Positions 1-14,200 of a DNA stretch of 64,000 nt are shown here, piece after piece (position 1 is the stretch's first letter; every line of letters starts with the position of its first letter). The DNA lies in NCBI GenBank assembly GCA_023159155.1, contig JAJNNX010000003.1, positions 1,922,001 through 1,986,000 on the forward strand, given 5' to 3'. The stretch comes from Ustulina deusta. Its lineage: Eukaryota > Ascomycota > Sordariomycetes > Xylariales > Xylariaceae. The position numbers and the translations under genes were made by a program. A model generated the notes under the pieces. It worked only from the letters and a program-made list of their open reading frames with translations. It had not been told where the DNA came from and made no database searches.

Positions 1-2577
1 TTAATATAATTAAGTATTAAAAAAATATTATTAAATATTAAAACAATTTTTTAAAAATAAAATAATTATTTTAAAAATAACTAAAACTAAAAAAACGGAA
101 AAAAAACTTACGATTTTTAAACTTAAAATAAAAAAAGTTAAAAAAAGAAATTAAACTATTATTAAAAAAATTGTATAAAATTTTTAGAATTATTTTTATT
201 AAAATAAATAAAAATAATTAGTTAAAAAAAACTTTAAAAAAAGTTATTATAATTAGGTTTATAACAACTAAAAAAACTTATTATAATTAGGTTTATAACA
301 ACTAAAAATAATTATATTAAATTATTTGAAAAAAATTTAAAACTAATTAATATTTTATTAAAAATAATTTAGATTAATTAAGTAGGACTTTAAAATTTTT
401 TTTAATAATAAACTAATTTTATTTTAAAAAAAAAAAAACTTTAAATATATAAAATTAATATAAAGCTTTTTATTTTTTTAGCTATTATACTTAAAAAAGT
501 TTTTTTTAAAATAAAAATCTAAACTTTTATTATTATTATAATTAAAATTTAATATAGTACCAAAACTTAATAATAAAAAATATACTTCTAAATTTTATTA
601 GTATTAAATATTTATATAGTTTAATTTATTTAAATATTATTTTTAATTTATTTATATTTAAACTTAAATGAATTAAATATAAAATTATAATTAATTATTA
701 ATTATAAAATTATATATTTAAAAAATAAAATTATATTAGTTTTAAATATTAGTAATACTATATTTAATTATTATAATATTATTTGTTTCATAAAACTAAA
801 TATTATTAAAGCTTTTTATTAATTATTATTAATTATAACATTATATATATATATATATATATATTTTTTAACTGATAAAAAAATATTTTAACAAAAAGTT
901 TTATTATTTAGTTTAAAAATAAAACTTATTTAATAGTAAGCTTTTATTAATATATAAATTTAAAAATATTTATATAAATAATATTTTAATTTATTTTAAA
1001 ACTAAAAAATAGTACTAAACTTATTATAAAAAAATAATTTATTATTTATATTAAGTTAAATATTAAAAAAATATTAAAAACTTTTATTTTAATATATTTA
1101 TTATTAATTATTTAAAAATAGTTATAAACGCTAAAATAAAAATAAAAATTAATTTTATTAAAAGTTAAATAATTTTAAATTAAAACTTTAATAGTTTTAA
1201 AAATATTAAATTAATTTGGTTATTTTTTAAGCTTTATAATTATATTTATATATCTATTTATTATATTAGTAAAATTATTATTTTTTTAAATTAATTATTA
1301 AAAAAAAATAAACTATTTATAATAAAACTAAAACAAAAATAAACTTTTAAATATAAAAAACTACTAATATATAAAGTGTTTATTTTAATTTTTTTTAAGC
1401 CTGGCTAATTAATATAAATAAAAACAAATATTTTATATAATATAATAAAAAGATTATTTAGCAATAATAAAAAAATATAAGTTAAAATTTTATAAAATAT
1501 TTTTTTAAAACAATAATATTAATTAAGCAAGTTTATTTAATTTAAAACTATAAACTTTTGTTAATAATATAAACTTTAAAGTATTATTATTTAAAATTTT
1601 TTAAAACTAAATTTTTTATAATAATTAATTATTAAGCTTTATTATATTTTTTAAATAAATAGATTTTATTAATATAATAAATATATTAAATTAACTTTTT
1701 ATTAAATTTCATTATTATTTTTTAGTACTAATTAAAAAAAAAATATAGTAACTAATATTTTATTAAAAAAATAATAAAACTTTTTATAATAAAAGTTAAA
1801 AAAAAATATTTATAGTATTAAATTTTATATTAATTATAAATTTTTTATTTAATATTTTGTAAAAAGCTAACCTAATAAACCTAATTAAACAAAAAAACTA
1901 ACTATAAAATCTAAAAAATAAAAACAAAAATATTTTTTTTATATAGTTTTAATTTGAAAAATTTATATATTTTTAATTATTATATACTAAAGTTAATATA
2001 AAATAATTAAAATATTAAAACAAAGATATTATTAGTTTTATTCAAAAAATAATTATAAATAATATATATATAATTATTATAACTATAAAAAAAACAAAAT
2101 ATTATAAAATAAAACTTTTAGCTTTTTTTATTTATTATTTATATTAGCTATAATAAAAATATATTATTTAACTAATAAAGTTATAATTATATATAAATAT
2201 TTATAAATAAGTTTAGCTATTTAATTATAATTTTATTTAGCAAAAAAACAAATATTATAAAATTACTAGTTATATAATACTATAAAAATTTATATAGATT
2301 TTTTAGTATACTAAATATATAAATATTAAATAATATAAAACTATTTACTTTTAAATTTATAGTAATAATTAATAGTTTTATAAGTATTAAGCATTGCTTT
2401 AATAGTACGTATTATTTTTAGACCTAAAAAATAATAAAATTAATTAATTAAAAACTAAACTAATAATTTTATTTTTATATTAATAAATATTAAAATAACT
2501 ATAATATTTATTAATTAATATATTATTATTAAAAATAATAATAAAAATTAAAACATAAAACTTTTTAATAATAAATA

Positions 2578-4436
2578 ACGTAGGACACAAACTAATTGCT
2601 AACACAAGTCAATTGCCAACTTTTTCGCACTTTTGTACGCTCTTTTTTTAATTACCATTTTTATAACTAATAACAATAGCACTTTTTTAAAACAAAGCAA
2701 ACTTATAGCTTATATTAAAAGCTTTTAATTGCAATAAAAAATTCACTATTAATTATATAGCACAAATTTACAATATTTTTATATAACTTTTTACAATTAG
2801 CACACCAGCAAACAAACCTAACAAATATTTATTATATAACATTAAAAATTAACCGAACTTAAAAAAAATATTATTATATAATATATTATAGATTTAGTTT
2901 TACAATTATTTCTGCTTTAAATAAGTAATATTAAAGATATAGCTAATTAACTGCTATGTAAACATAATACGCTTAAGGTTAGTATTAACTAGGCTTCAAA
3001 CTTTATATAATAATATTTTATGCTTAAAATATGTTTTAATTAAAAAATTAATTACTAGCAAATCTTTTATAAAGATCTTATTATATATAATAAATAGTTT
3101 AAGCTTATATAAAATATAATAACTAAATATAGTATTTTAAAAAAAAACATTTATAACTTTAATAAAATAAGCTTTATAATAAGCTAAATCTTGTCCGAAA
3201 TAATCGTAATAACGTCCAACTAGCATAAATAACTAAGAGCTATTTAGCCAGGCAATCATAAATAATTAATTATTATTTAAGGTATTAGTTTATATAGCTA
3301 TACAGTTCTGCTATATATTATTTTAGCAAGCAAAACCTACTTTTTGTTTTGGTATACTAATAGCTAACTACTATATAACTAAAAAATTATAATTATAAAA
3401 AATACCTAAATAACAAATAAATAAAATCTAAATTAGATTAATTATTTTAATTTATATATAATTAATTATACAAAAAGTATTTATTGCTTATTAATCCTTA
3501 ATAGTTATAAAAGCTACTATTTAACCAATTTTGAACTATATTATAAAAACTACAATATTATTACTTTTTATATACCTGCTTATTTATTGCACTAACTTTA
3601 ATTTTTTAATATTAGTTGTTTTAGCTTATTAAAATATTTATATATAAAAAAAATTAATAATTTAATATAAACATATATTACTTATATTATTAAAAAAGAT
3701 TTTTTTATTATATTTTATAAAATATATAAAGCTTTTATAATAAAATCTAATATTTAAAAAAGTTTTAGAAGCACTGGATTAGTGCTGTATAATCCAAAAC
3801 ATATATTGTCCTAGCTCAAAGTCTAATTGCTAACTAAAACACCTCCCGGATCGTCCAACGGACCTTTAGTTCTTTAGCAATTAAAAACTTTATATAATAC
3901 ACCTAATATATAATTATAAACTAAATATATTAAAAATAAGGTTATATAATATTAAAGTAGTTCGTTAAGTACTATTTTAAATGTTATTAATTATATTACA
4001 AAAAATATAACATTGCTTGTATATAAGGTTGCATTATTAAAAAAAAAGGTTGCTAAACTTTGTATAGCAAATAAAATGCTTAGCTAACACTGCTGTACAA
4101 AAAAAAAACATATATAAAATAAAAAATCACTTACTATACAAAAAAAACAAAATTTTAAAACCGAACAAGCTATTAAAAAACAAATAACAAAAAAAGTGCA
4201 GCAAAGTAGTTGTTGTACAAAAGGGGGTATATTACACATATAACAATATGAAACATGTAGCAAGCCTAGGCATAACTTACGTACTTGTCAAAATGCTATA
4301 AAAACATCTAATAACAATATTTCCGATTAGATCTAATTGATTTTTTGTATTATAGTTGAATTATTTGACTTATATATATAAAAGTACAAAAACGTTGGCA
4401 ATTAACTGGTATTAGCAATTAGCTTGTGTCCTACGT
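2578..4436. mobile_element. TA-flanked DNA transposon with ~44-bp inverted repeats, copy 1
   Basis: The left end begins ACGTAGGACACAAACTAATT and the right end is its reverse complement (…AATTAGCTTGTGTCCTACGT), with similarity continuing for about 44 bp. A TA dinucleotide flanks each side (2576-2577 and 4437-4438), as for Tc1/mariner/pogo-type insertions. The 1859-bp length fits the fungal pogo/Fot1 size class. The interior is less A/T-saturated than the host DNA, but I could not read a transposase frame. It is inserted inside family R copy A. A second copy lies in the opposite orientation at 52782-54643. The superfamily is inferred from ends, target site and size only. Confidence 0.75.
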
Positions 4437-5140
4437 TATTAATAAAACTATTATAAATTTTAATATTAAATAATAAACGCTTAAATTAGTCTATTAAACT
4501 TAAAATGTTTAAAAAATAGTATATAATATAGCAATTTTTATATAAAAATAATATAAGCTATAAACTAATAAAAAAATACTTAATAAATTTTAAAATAAAA
4601 AATAAAGTTTTATAATATAAGTACTAATTAATAAATTAAACTTTTAATTAGTTAAACTTTTTAAAATTTTAAAAAAATAAAAATTTAGTTATATTTTTAA
4701 TTTGTTTAATTTTTATAAAATAAAAAACTTATTTTATATTAACTAATTATAAAAAGCAAGCAATAAATTTTTATTTTAATAAATTTAGTTATTACTTTTA
4801 ATTAAAAATATTAATAATAAAACAAAATTTAAAATTAAATAAATTAAATAATTAAAAAAATTAAAAAAAATTAAAAAACTATAGTACTAGATTATTTAAA
4901 AAAGCTATAATTTTAATAATATTTAATATATAGGTTAAAATTATAAAAATATACTAATTAAATTTAATTAATTTTATAAAACTTATAAAAATAAATATAT
5001 ATAATAATAATTAATAAATTTATAAACAATTATAAAAATAATAATAAAGCAATATAATATAAAAAAATTATATAAACTTAATATTATTAATAATTTTAAA
5101 TTAAAACTATATTTAAATTTTTAGTTTTAAAAAAAAGTAA

Positions 5141-5374
5141 TATAATAATTACTATAATTTTAGCAAAACTTATAAAAACTTTAAACCTATATAGCAATAA
5201 AATAAAAAATCTATATATAGATTAATTTATAACTTTATAGCTATATATATAAAGTTTATATTTATTTATTTTATAAACTTTGACTTTTTTTTTTTTTTTT
5301 TTTTTTTAGCTTAAAGTTTTTGTTTATAGTATTAATAAACTAGCTATAAAAGCTTTACTTAACTAATCGTAATA
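5141..5374 (+). repeat. Family R terminal repeat (right end of copy A)
   Basis: One of five copies of a 193-247 bp unit; the others are 9954-10181 (reverse), 11208-11428, 15513-15705 and 55022-55268. The unit contains a conserved 'ctttatagctatatatat' segment, a long T tract and a 'tttgtttatagtattaataaactagctataaa' -type tail. It behaves as the LTR of family R. Confidence 0.65.
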
Positions 5375-7934
5375 TTATTAAACAAATCTTTGTTTATTAT
5401 AATATTATATCAAACTATTATATTAGTTTGTTTAATATAGCAGGGTTATTATATATAAGTTATAGTAAGCTTTCGAGGGGCGTTTTTCTTTTTGTCATAA
5501 TAAAGCTTTTAATAGTATTTAATAACTATAATAAATTAGAAGCGGTTAGTATTGCAAAATATATTTATATATTATATATAATAAGTTTTATAAAGGTTTT
5601 TTTTTTTATATAGTAGTGCTTTTAATAGTATTTAGTAATTATAATAGGTTATAGTAAGTTTTTTAGAAGCGTTTTTTTTTTGCTAGCAAAGCTTTTTTAG
5701 GAATGTTTTTTTTATAATAACGTTTTTATTAAGATTTAATATCTATAATTAAATATATAGCAGTATTATAAAGCTTTTAAATAATATTTAGTAGCTATAA
5801 TAGGTTATAGTAAGCTTTTTAAAGGTATTTTTTTATTTATTTAAATAAGTTTTTATATATATTTTAGTATTATAAGTAGTAAGCTCTATAAAGGCTTTTT
5901 CATTATTATTATTACGCGTTGGGCAATCATAGAAGGCAAGGCTTCATTCCGAAAGCGAACTTTGCATTAGAATCTAAGTATGAAGAAAAAAGGAAGGCTA
6001 ATTTTACAAGGGTGCGTTGCAGGTTCTTTATGGGTGGATTGGTGGGAGGTGTGGGCAGCTGTCAGGTAATTGCCAGGTGCCGGCCAGGTGTAAGTCATGT
6101 GACCTAGGAATTGAAGATTGCGGTTTGTGTGGCTTGTGGGTTGCAGCCACGCTGCCGGCCACCAGCCACCATACCGTAAATATTATTATTATAATGCTTT
6201 TAATAATATTTCGTAGCTATAATAAGTTATAAGCAGTTAGTAAGCTTTTTAAAAATGTTTTCTTTTTATTTAATAAAGCTTTTGCTAGGATTTAGTAGCT
6301 ATAATTAAGTGTATAGCAGTATATATATATATGCTTTATATATAATAGATTTTATTAAAGTATTTTAAAAAGTTTACTACTTTTTTAGTTTGCCACCCCT
6401 TTAGTTAGTATAATACTAAGTACTTTTTTAGCTTATAAGGAGCTTGCTAGTTTTTTACAGTATAAAGACTGCTACTTCTTTAATACGTATTTATTTGTTT
6501 TTATATTTTTTAAAGGTACGCTAAGCGCTTTTATTATGTTTTATTTGCTAATAGGTGATCTGTTCGGTTATTAGGTTAAATACTTATTTTTTAGGCCTAA
6601 GCTCCAGAAATATATACTAGCAGACCGCTTTTTAATAATAGCTATAATAAAACGTATAATCTTTTATATTAGGGTTTTTTTTTTTAGCCTTAGTATATAT
6701 ATAAGTATAAAAACGCTTAATAAAAATATGTTTAAGGCTTTTTTTGCTAGAAAAAAAACTCTTGCTTTTGCTGCTATTATTGCTAGTACTAGCACTACTA
6801 CTAGAGCTACCGCTAAAAAGTTAATTATTAATCTAATTTTTATTAGTTTTAAATAAATAAGCATGTTTAGAGTTGCTAGCAGGCTTGTTACTTTTATTAC
6901 TATTACTTTTATTATTATTACTATTAATACTAAGTTTATTAGACTTTATAAACTTTTTAAAATTATTAGCTAGCTTGTTTTTAGTAGTAATAAAAATACT
7001 ACTATAAGCTATTTAAAACTTTTTAAAAAGTTTTAATATATTTAATATAATAGCTTTTTAATATAGCTTAAAAACTATAGTCTAGTAAGTTAGAATATTT
7101 TTTATTATCGCGTTAGAATATATAGCTTTAAAAAATATAGTTTAATCTAAATAAATATATTAGAAAGTTTTTTTTAAATTAGTATTTCTATTAAAGTATG
7201 CCTTAGCAACCCTTTTTTAATTATATATTTGTTTATTTAACTAGATTTATAATATTTTTTTAACTAATATATTAATAAATACTATATATTTATTTTTATA
7301 TTTAAACTTAAAAACTAGTTATATAATAGCGCTAAGTTTTTATAAGTTATTATATTACCAGTTAATTATTTGGCTTATTTTTATATACATTAATCGAAAG
7401 TTAAAATAAATTATTTTTTTTATTTATTTAGTAAGTTTAGTTATTTTAGTTCGGTAAGCGTTATAATGTTTTAGACCTATATTGTAAATTTGTTTAATAA
7501 TTAAACATTATACCTTTTTAGCGGCTAAATTATTAAAACTGTTAATTACTAGTGTTTTTAGCTATATAAAATATAAAGCTTGATTTATAAGTATTATATA
7601 GTCCTATAAATTATAGCTATAAATATTTATAATAAAGTTGTTTTTTTATAATAAAAAGTTATTAAATAAATTAAAAGTAGTTTTAATTATTATAATAAGT
7701 TATATAGTTAGGTTTAATAGGATTAATAAGCGTTATTTATCTATATAGATTACTAAAGAGCTTGTTAATAGTTGATTATTTTGCGTATAAATTGCTAGCA
7801 ATTAACTAGAGCATTTATTATTAAATATAAAGCGCTCGAAATAAAGTATTTTATTAAATAGATTACTAGCAATTACATATATTATTAAGAAGCTTACTAG
7901 TAATAAAATATAAGGTATTAATAAGACTTTTAAT
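5375..7934. other. A/T-rich region without a supported gene
   Basis: Degenerate A/T DNA containing several short direct repeats of a 'tagtagctataataggttatagtaagctttt' -like unit around 5450-5830 and 6200-6260. Apart from the unmutated island at 5912-6180, described separately, I see no gene. The short open frames here (for example 5428-5613 and the reverse frame at 6664-6864) are simple A/T-driven compositions without domain features. Confidence 0.5.
5912..6180. other. Unmutated, GC-normal island inside RIP-degraded DNA
   Basis: About 270 bp of normal composition sits abruptly between A/T-saturated flanks. It contains runs such as GGTGGGAGGTGTGGGCAGCT and GCAGCCACGCTGCCGGCCAC, the latter with a GCCGGC palindrome. 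Two overlapping forward frames of 62 and 71 codons cross it, but neither resembles a known family. It may be single-copy DNA that escaped RIP, or a recent capture. Confidence 0.55.
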
Positions 7935-8181
7935 TGTTGGATTTAATATAAGCAATTTTGCTATGTATTGCTTGCAGAAGGTCTGTTTTTATTATTATTG
8001 TTATAGGTCTATTGGTATGGTGTATTTATACCCTTTATATATATATCCCTCATACAATTAGGTGTGGGACCATTAAAACGTTCTATTAGCTAAGGGTATA
8101 CCCCCCTCACCCCTATAGTGGCATTTCTCACTAGCTACTCTAGGGCTCTTATTACCACCTAGCCCACCACTAAATCCAACA
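7935..8181. mobile_element. Candidate solo LTR, third family (~247 bp)
   Basis: The segment starts TGTTGGATTTA and ends TAAATCCAACA, an 11-bp perfect inverted terminal pair with the TG…CA ends of an LTR. Its composition is closer to normal than the flanks, especially at 8020-8170. The flanking pentamers (TTAAT and CTTAT) match only partly, so no clean target duplication is visible. No second copy was seen in the window, so assignment as an LTR rests on the ends and length. Confidence 0.45.
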
Positions 8182-8428
8182 CTTATTGCAAAAAAAAAAG
8201 TTCAGTACTAAAGAAACTATATCTTAATAAAGAAATTTTCAAAAATAACACTAGTTTTAATTAAGTTAGCATATCTATAAAAAAACAAACTATATATAAA
8301 AAAATAGCGTTTTTTCTAGTTTAAAAATATTTATTTATTTTTATTATAAGATTTTTATTAAATTAAATATAATAATTTAAAACAATAAAATTTTAAAAAG
8401 TACGTAAAACTTAATTAAGTTAATATAA
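8182..8428. other. A/T-rich spacer
   Basis: About 250 bp of degenerate A/T DNA between the candidate solo LTR and the LTR-1 fragment. I see nothing assignable. Confidence 0.4.
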
Positions 8429-8541
8429 AATCCTTTTTGTCCGGCCAAAGTCCAGCTAACATTTATACAAAAGCCGAGCATAAACTCGCATAGAGTGCGA
8501 GTTGCATAATAAAGTTATAACTAATGCTAGTTATTCTAACA
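8429..8541 (-). mobile_element. Truncated LTR fragment of the 6.87-kb element family
   Basis: Reverse-oriented match to about the first 110 bp of the LTR at 19600-19902. It includes the 'tttttgtccggcc' block and ends GTTATTCTAACA, the reverse complement of the TGTTGGAATAAC start with one RIP-type change. Similarity stops at about 8429, so the rest of the LTR is missing. It abuts the truncated end of family R copy B. Confidence 0.65.
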
Positions 8542-10181
8542 ATTATATTAATTAATATTTTTTTATATTTTTAGGTTTATAATTTAGTATTTATAATTAT
8601 TAATAAAAATTAAATTAATTATTTATTATTAATAATAATATTATAACTAAAATTAATAATTTAAAATTTTTAATTTTTAAATTATTAATTATTAATTTTT
8701 ATTATATATATTAAATATTTATCAATTTTATTAATTATTTTATTATAATAATTATAAAGTTTTTAAAATTTAGTTAAATAAGCTATATTTATTTTTAATT
8801 ATCATTTAATTTATTATATGAATTTATAACTCATTATTAAAAAAATATAAGCTTTAATATTATATAAAATAAAGTTTTTATTTTAATATTTATTATTTAT
8901 AATTAATTTATTTTAATTATATATTTTAATTAAAATAAATAAAAAAATTAATAGAAAATTTTAATTCGTTTTATTTATTTTTTAAATTAAATAAACTATT
9001 AAAACTATTTTTATTATATATTTTGTTTATTAATTAAATATTTAAAAGTTTAAACTTTTAATTAAAATAATTAAATAATATATTTTTTTATTATAAATAA
9101 AACAAGTTTTATTATTTTAATAAGTTTTTTTTTTATAATTAACGCTTATTTTAATTATTTAAATTAAATTTTTATTTAATTAAGCTTAGAGGTTTAATTT
9201 ATTAATAATTTTATTAATAAATAATTTAATAAATTAAATTTTTTAAATTAAATTATTAAATATAAAAATAATTTTATCAATATTTTTATTAGTTTTATAT
9301 ATATAAATTTTAAATATTTTATAAATAATAATTATTTAATTAAAATTATAATAAATTATTAATAAAGTTTAAATTATTTTAATCATATTATTAAATAGTT
9401 TTTTAATTAAATAAAAATATATTTTTCTGAATTCTTTAATATATTTTTTTAATTAATTTATAATAAATTAAAATTATTTATTTTTAGGTTAAAAATAATA
9501 ATATTTTTATTTAAATCTTTTTTTTGTTTATAAACCTAGTTATTAAATAAATAAAATAATAAAACTAAAAAGTTTAAAGTTAATATTTTTAAATATATTA
9601 TTTATATTAAATTATTTTAGTTTTAGTTTAAAAAAAAAAAATTTTTTTAAGTATTAATTTGCTTAAAGCATTTATAAAGAAATTTAGTATAAAATTATTT
9701 TAATTATTTAAAAACTAAAAATAAATTTAAAATATTTAAAGTTAAATTTTTTATATATTATTTATTTTTAAATAATATAAAAATTAAAAAGAATTTTAAA
9801 ACTATATTAAAATTAAGTTTATATTATAACATATATAATTTTTTATATTAAATATATAACTAAAAAAAAAATTATATTTTATTAACTATAATAAAATAAA
9901 ATAAATATATTTATTAAATATTTATTAATAAATAATTAATAAACTTAAAGTAGTATTATAATTAGTTAAACAAAACTTTTATAGCTCGTTCATTAATATT
10001 ATAAATAAAGATTTTAAGTTAAAAAAGGAAAAAAAATATTAAAGTTTATAGAATGAATAAATATAGACTTTGTGTATATAGCTATAGAGTTATAAGTTAG
10101 TCCGTACGTAAACTTCCTATCTTATTACTATATAGGTCTAAAATTCTTGCAGGTTTTGCTAAGACTATATTAACCGTTATA
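8542..10181 (-). mobile_element. Family R element, copy B (reverse, 5' part)
   Basis: The interior at 8542-9953 is the reverse complement of the first part of family R (compare 11.43-12.7 kb and 59.1-59.8 kb). It is followed by a reversed terminal repeat at 9954-10181. The 3' portion is absent, replaced at the left by an LTR fragment ending at 8541. No coding potential survives. Confidence 0.55.
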
Positions 10182-11202
10182 TAAGCTAGATTGATTGTTT
10201 AATATATAATAAAACTATATACCTTTTTTACTACATTAATAAAAAGCTATTTAATAAAAACTACTTTTTAGTAAAAAGCAGTTAATTTAATATTATAAAT
10301 ATAGTTAGATCTATAGTAATAATTATTATTATTAAACTATTTAACTTTACATTATTTACTTAAAATATAAATAAATAATTTATAAACAAAAAAATAAAAG
10401 TCTAAGCTTAGAAGTTATAGCTAGTATAAAAAAGCGAACTTATTTTATATAGCTAAATTAACTATTATAGCTAGAGCAATATATAAAATCTAAAAAATAA
10501 GCAAATTAATTAAATTAATATATTTATTTATATATTTATTTATATATTTATTTATATTATTATATATATTATTATTGTATTTTCTTTCTTAGTTTAGATA
10601 TAAATTTGCTAATAGGTTAAATAAAGCCTTAGGACAAGCTATATCTACCTAAATATAATATAAATAGCTAATCTAATAAGTTTTACTTATAGAAACACAA
10701 ACTACCTTATATAAACTTTGTATAACTTAATATATAAACTACCTTTTAAAGTTGCTAGTTCAAGCCCTTTATAGGTCTCTATTAGTTAAGCTAGATAACT
10801 TGGGCTAGGGGTAACTTATAACTTATAAACCCTAAAAACAAAGGCTTTCTTGCTCTAGTATTAAAGGGGCCTTTAGTTATAGCGGCGCTTTTTTTATTAT
10901 TTATTTTAATATTTAACTATTTATTAGATCTTCAGCTTCTTTTTATTAAAAAATACTTATATTAACTGCTTTAACTAGTATACCCTTTATATTATTAATA
11001 AAAAAAGCTGAATTTATGCTTTGCACCTTAGTATATCTATGAAGCTTAAAGCATAGTTGTTTATAGTTGTAGTTTTTAATATAAATAATTAAAAATTTTT
11101 AAATAAACTAAAAGAAAATCTTTTCTTTTATAAATATCTATCTAAATATTATTTAGATCAATCCTATAAATTATTATAAAAAATCTAACTATTAAAAAAA
11201 TA
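10182..11202. other. A/T-rich region, partly related to 15.9-16.6 kb in inverse orientation
   Basis: Degenerate DNA without a gene. A stretch around 10780-10880 with 'aaaacaaaggctttcttgct' is similar to the reverse complement of about 16400-16500, so this is another dispersed repeat. Its boundaries are not resolved. Confidence 0.4.
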
Positions 11203-11207
11203 TATAT

Positions 11208-14200
11208 TATGATAGTTAATATAATCTTAATAAAACCTATAAAAACTTTAAAGCTATATAATAATAAAATAGGAAGATTATATATAAACCAACCTATAAC
11301 TCTATAGCTATATATATAAAATCTATATCTATTTATTTTATAAACTTTAAATTTTTTTTTTAATTTAAAATCTATATTTATAATATTAATAAACTAGCTA
11401 TAAAAACTTTATTTAATTAATTATAATACTAATTTATAGTTAGTAATTATTTATTAATAAATATTTAATAAATATATACATATATATATATATATATATT
11501 TTTTTTTTAATTAATAAAATATAGAAAAAAAAATTTATTTATATATTTAATATATAAAATTATATATATTATAATCTAAACTTAACTTTAATATAACTTT
11601 AAAAAAAACATTTAATTTTTATATTATTTAAAAAAAAATCAAAATTAAAAGTAAAAAAAATAAAATTTAAACTAAAACTTAAATAATTTAACATAAATAA
11701 TATGTTTAAAAATATATTAAAGAATATTAAAACTAATTAAAGTTATATTTTTATATTAATTTTAATAAAACTTTTTTAATAAATAAAAGAAATAAAATAT
11801 TAGTTTTTTATTATGTTTATTTTAATATTTTTAAAAAATAACTATAATTCAATAATAAAAAATATATTTAAAGGTATTAATTTTAAACTTGTTAGTTTTA
11901 CTATTTTATTTATTTTTTATTTTATTGGTTTATTTATTAAATTTTTAAAACTTTGATTTAAAAATATTAATTTATTAAATTATAATAAAAATATAAACTT
12001 AAAAAAAAATTCATGTAAAACGATTATAAATTATTTATTAGTAAAATTATTAAATTAGTATATAATATTAAATAAATTTATAAAAACTATTAATAAATTA
12101 AACTTATAAATTTAATTTAAATAACTAAATTTTTAATAAACTTTAAAAACTTTAAAATATTTATTTTAAAATAATTAAAACAAGCTTTAATTATAAAAAA
12201 AAAAGTTTATTAATTAACTACTTTAATTAATAAAAAAAACATATAATAAAAATAAATTTAATAATTTATTTAATTTAAAAAATAAATAGAACTAATAAAG
12301 ATTTTTTATTAATTTTTTTATTTATTTTAATTAGAATATATAATTAAAATAAATTAATTACAAATTAATAATATTCAAACAAAAACTTTAATTTTATATA
12401 ATATCAAAGCTTATATCTTTTTAATAATTAATTATAAATTTATATAATAAATTAAACAATAATTAAAAAAAGATTTTATTTAATTAAACTTTAAAATTTT
12501 TATAATTATTATGATAAACTAATAAATAAAATCTATAAATATTTAATATATATAATAAAAATTAATAAAAAAAATTATTTTAATAAAGATTTAAAAATAA
12601 TAATTAATCTAGCTTAATAATTATAGTTAAATTTTTTATTTATAAATAATAAATTATAAACTTAAAAATATAAAAACATATTAATTAATATAATTAAAAA
12701 TTAAAAAGATATTATTAAATATTAAAATAATTATTTTAAATTTAACTGAAACTAAAAAAATATTAAAAAAACCTAAAACTTTAAAATTTAAAACAAAGAA
12801 AGTTTATCTAATAATTTTAAAATGACAAAAACTAAGTTATTATTCAAAAAATTCTATAAATTTTTTAAACATATTTTTATTAAAATAAATAAATAAAATT
12901 AGCTAAAAAAACTTTCAAAAGATTTATTATAATTAAATTTATAATAATAAAAAATAATTATATTAAACTATTTAAAAAAAACTTTAAAATAATTAATATT
13001 TTATAAAAAAAATAAACTTAAATTAATTAAGTAATATTATAAAAAACTTTTAATAATAAACTAATTTGATTTTTTAAAAAAAAACTTTAAATATATAAAA
13101 TTAATATAAATTTTATTATTTTTTTAATTATTATATTAAAAAAAGTTTTTTTTAAAACAAAAATTTTTATTTTATTATTATTTTAATTAAAGTTTAATAT
13201 GATATTAAAATTTAATAATAAAAAATATATTTTAAAAGTTTATAAATAAATTATTAGTTATAAACTTTATTAAATAAAATATAAACTTAAATATTATTTT
13301 TATTTTTTTAAAATTTATAATTAATTATTTATAACGAAATATATATTTAAAAAATAAAATTAGTTTTATTTTATAAAACTAAATATTATTAAAACTTTTT
13401 ATTACTATATAAATAATATTTTAATTTATTTTAAAACTAAAAAAATAGTACTAAACTTATTATAAAAAAATAATTTATTACTTATATTAAACTAAATATA
13501 AAAAAAGAATTTTTAATTTTATTTTAATATATTTATTATTAATTATTTAAAAATGAGTATAAAAATTAAAATAAATATTAAAATTAATTTAATTATTTTC
13601 TAAGTTTTATAACTATATTTATATATTTATTTATTATATTAATAAAATAATTATATTTTTAAATTAATTATAAAAAAAAAAAAGCTATTTATAATTAGAT
13701 TGAAATAAAAATAAGTTTTTAAATATATAAAATTACTAATATATAAAGTCTTAGTTTTAGTTTTTTTTAACCTTACCTAATTAATATAAATAAAAATAAA
13801 TATTTTATATAATATAATAAAAAAATATAGTTTAAAATTTTATAAAATATTTATTTAAAATAATATTATTAATTAAATAAGCTTATTTAATTTAAAACTA
13901 TAAATTTTTAGTAGTAATATACATTTTAAAATATTACTATTTAGAACTTTTTAAAACTAAGTTTTTTATAATAATTAATTATTAAGTTTTATTATATTTT
14001 TTAATATTAATTAAAACAAAAAAATATAGTAGCTAATATTTTATTAAAAAAAATTAATAATAATAATATTAGTTTTTTTTAATAAAATACTAAATTTTTT
14101 ATTAATTATAAATTTTTTATTTAATATTTTTTAAAAAGTCAACTTAATAAACCTAATTAAATAAAAGAACTAGTTATAAAAACTAAAAAATAAAAATAAA

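Larger units (their letters stand above)
1..5374 (+). mobile_element. Family R element, copy A (3' part; left end outside window)
   Basis: Positions 1-2577 and 4437-5140 align in order with the interior of the complete R copy (about 12.7-15.5 kb) and with copy C (about 59.9-61.77 kb). The copy ends in a terminal repeat at 5141-5374. A TA-flanked DNA element has inserted at 2578-4436 and splits it. No coding remnant is readable because the body is reduced to A/T. The nesting shows that R was in place before the TA-flanked element arrived. Confidence 0.6.

Noticed and set aside
843..864. AT dinucleotide run
   Set aside because: Simple microsatellite expected in A/T-saturated DNA; no further structure.
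5428..5613. 61-codon forward frame in A/T-rich DNA
   Set aside because: Hydrophobic I/Y/K composition follows from A/T saturation; there is no start context and no family resemblance.
6664..6864. 66-codon reverse frame, hydrophobic
   Set aside because: Compositional artefact in degraded repeat DNA; membrane-like only because TTA/ATA codons dominate.
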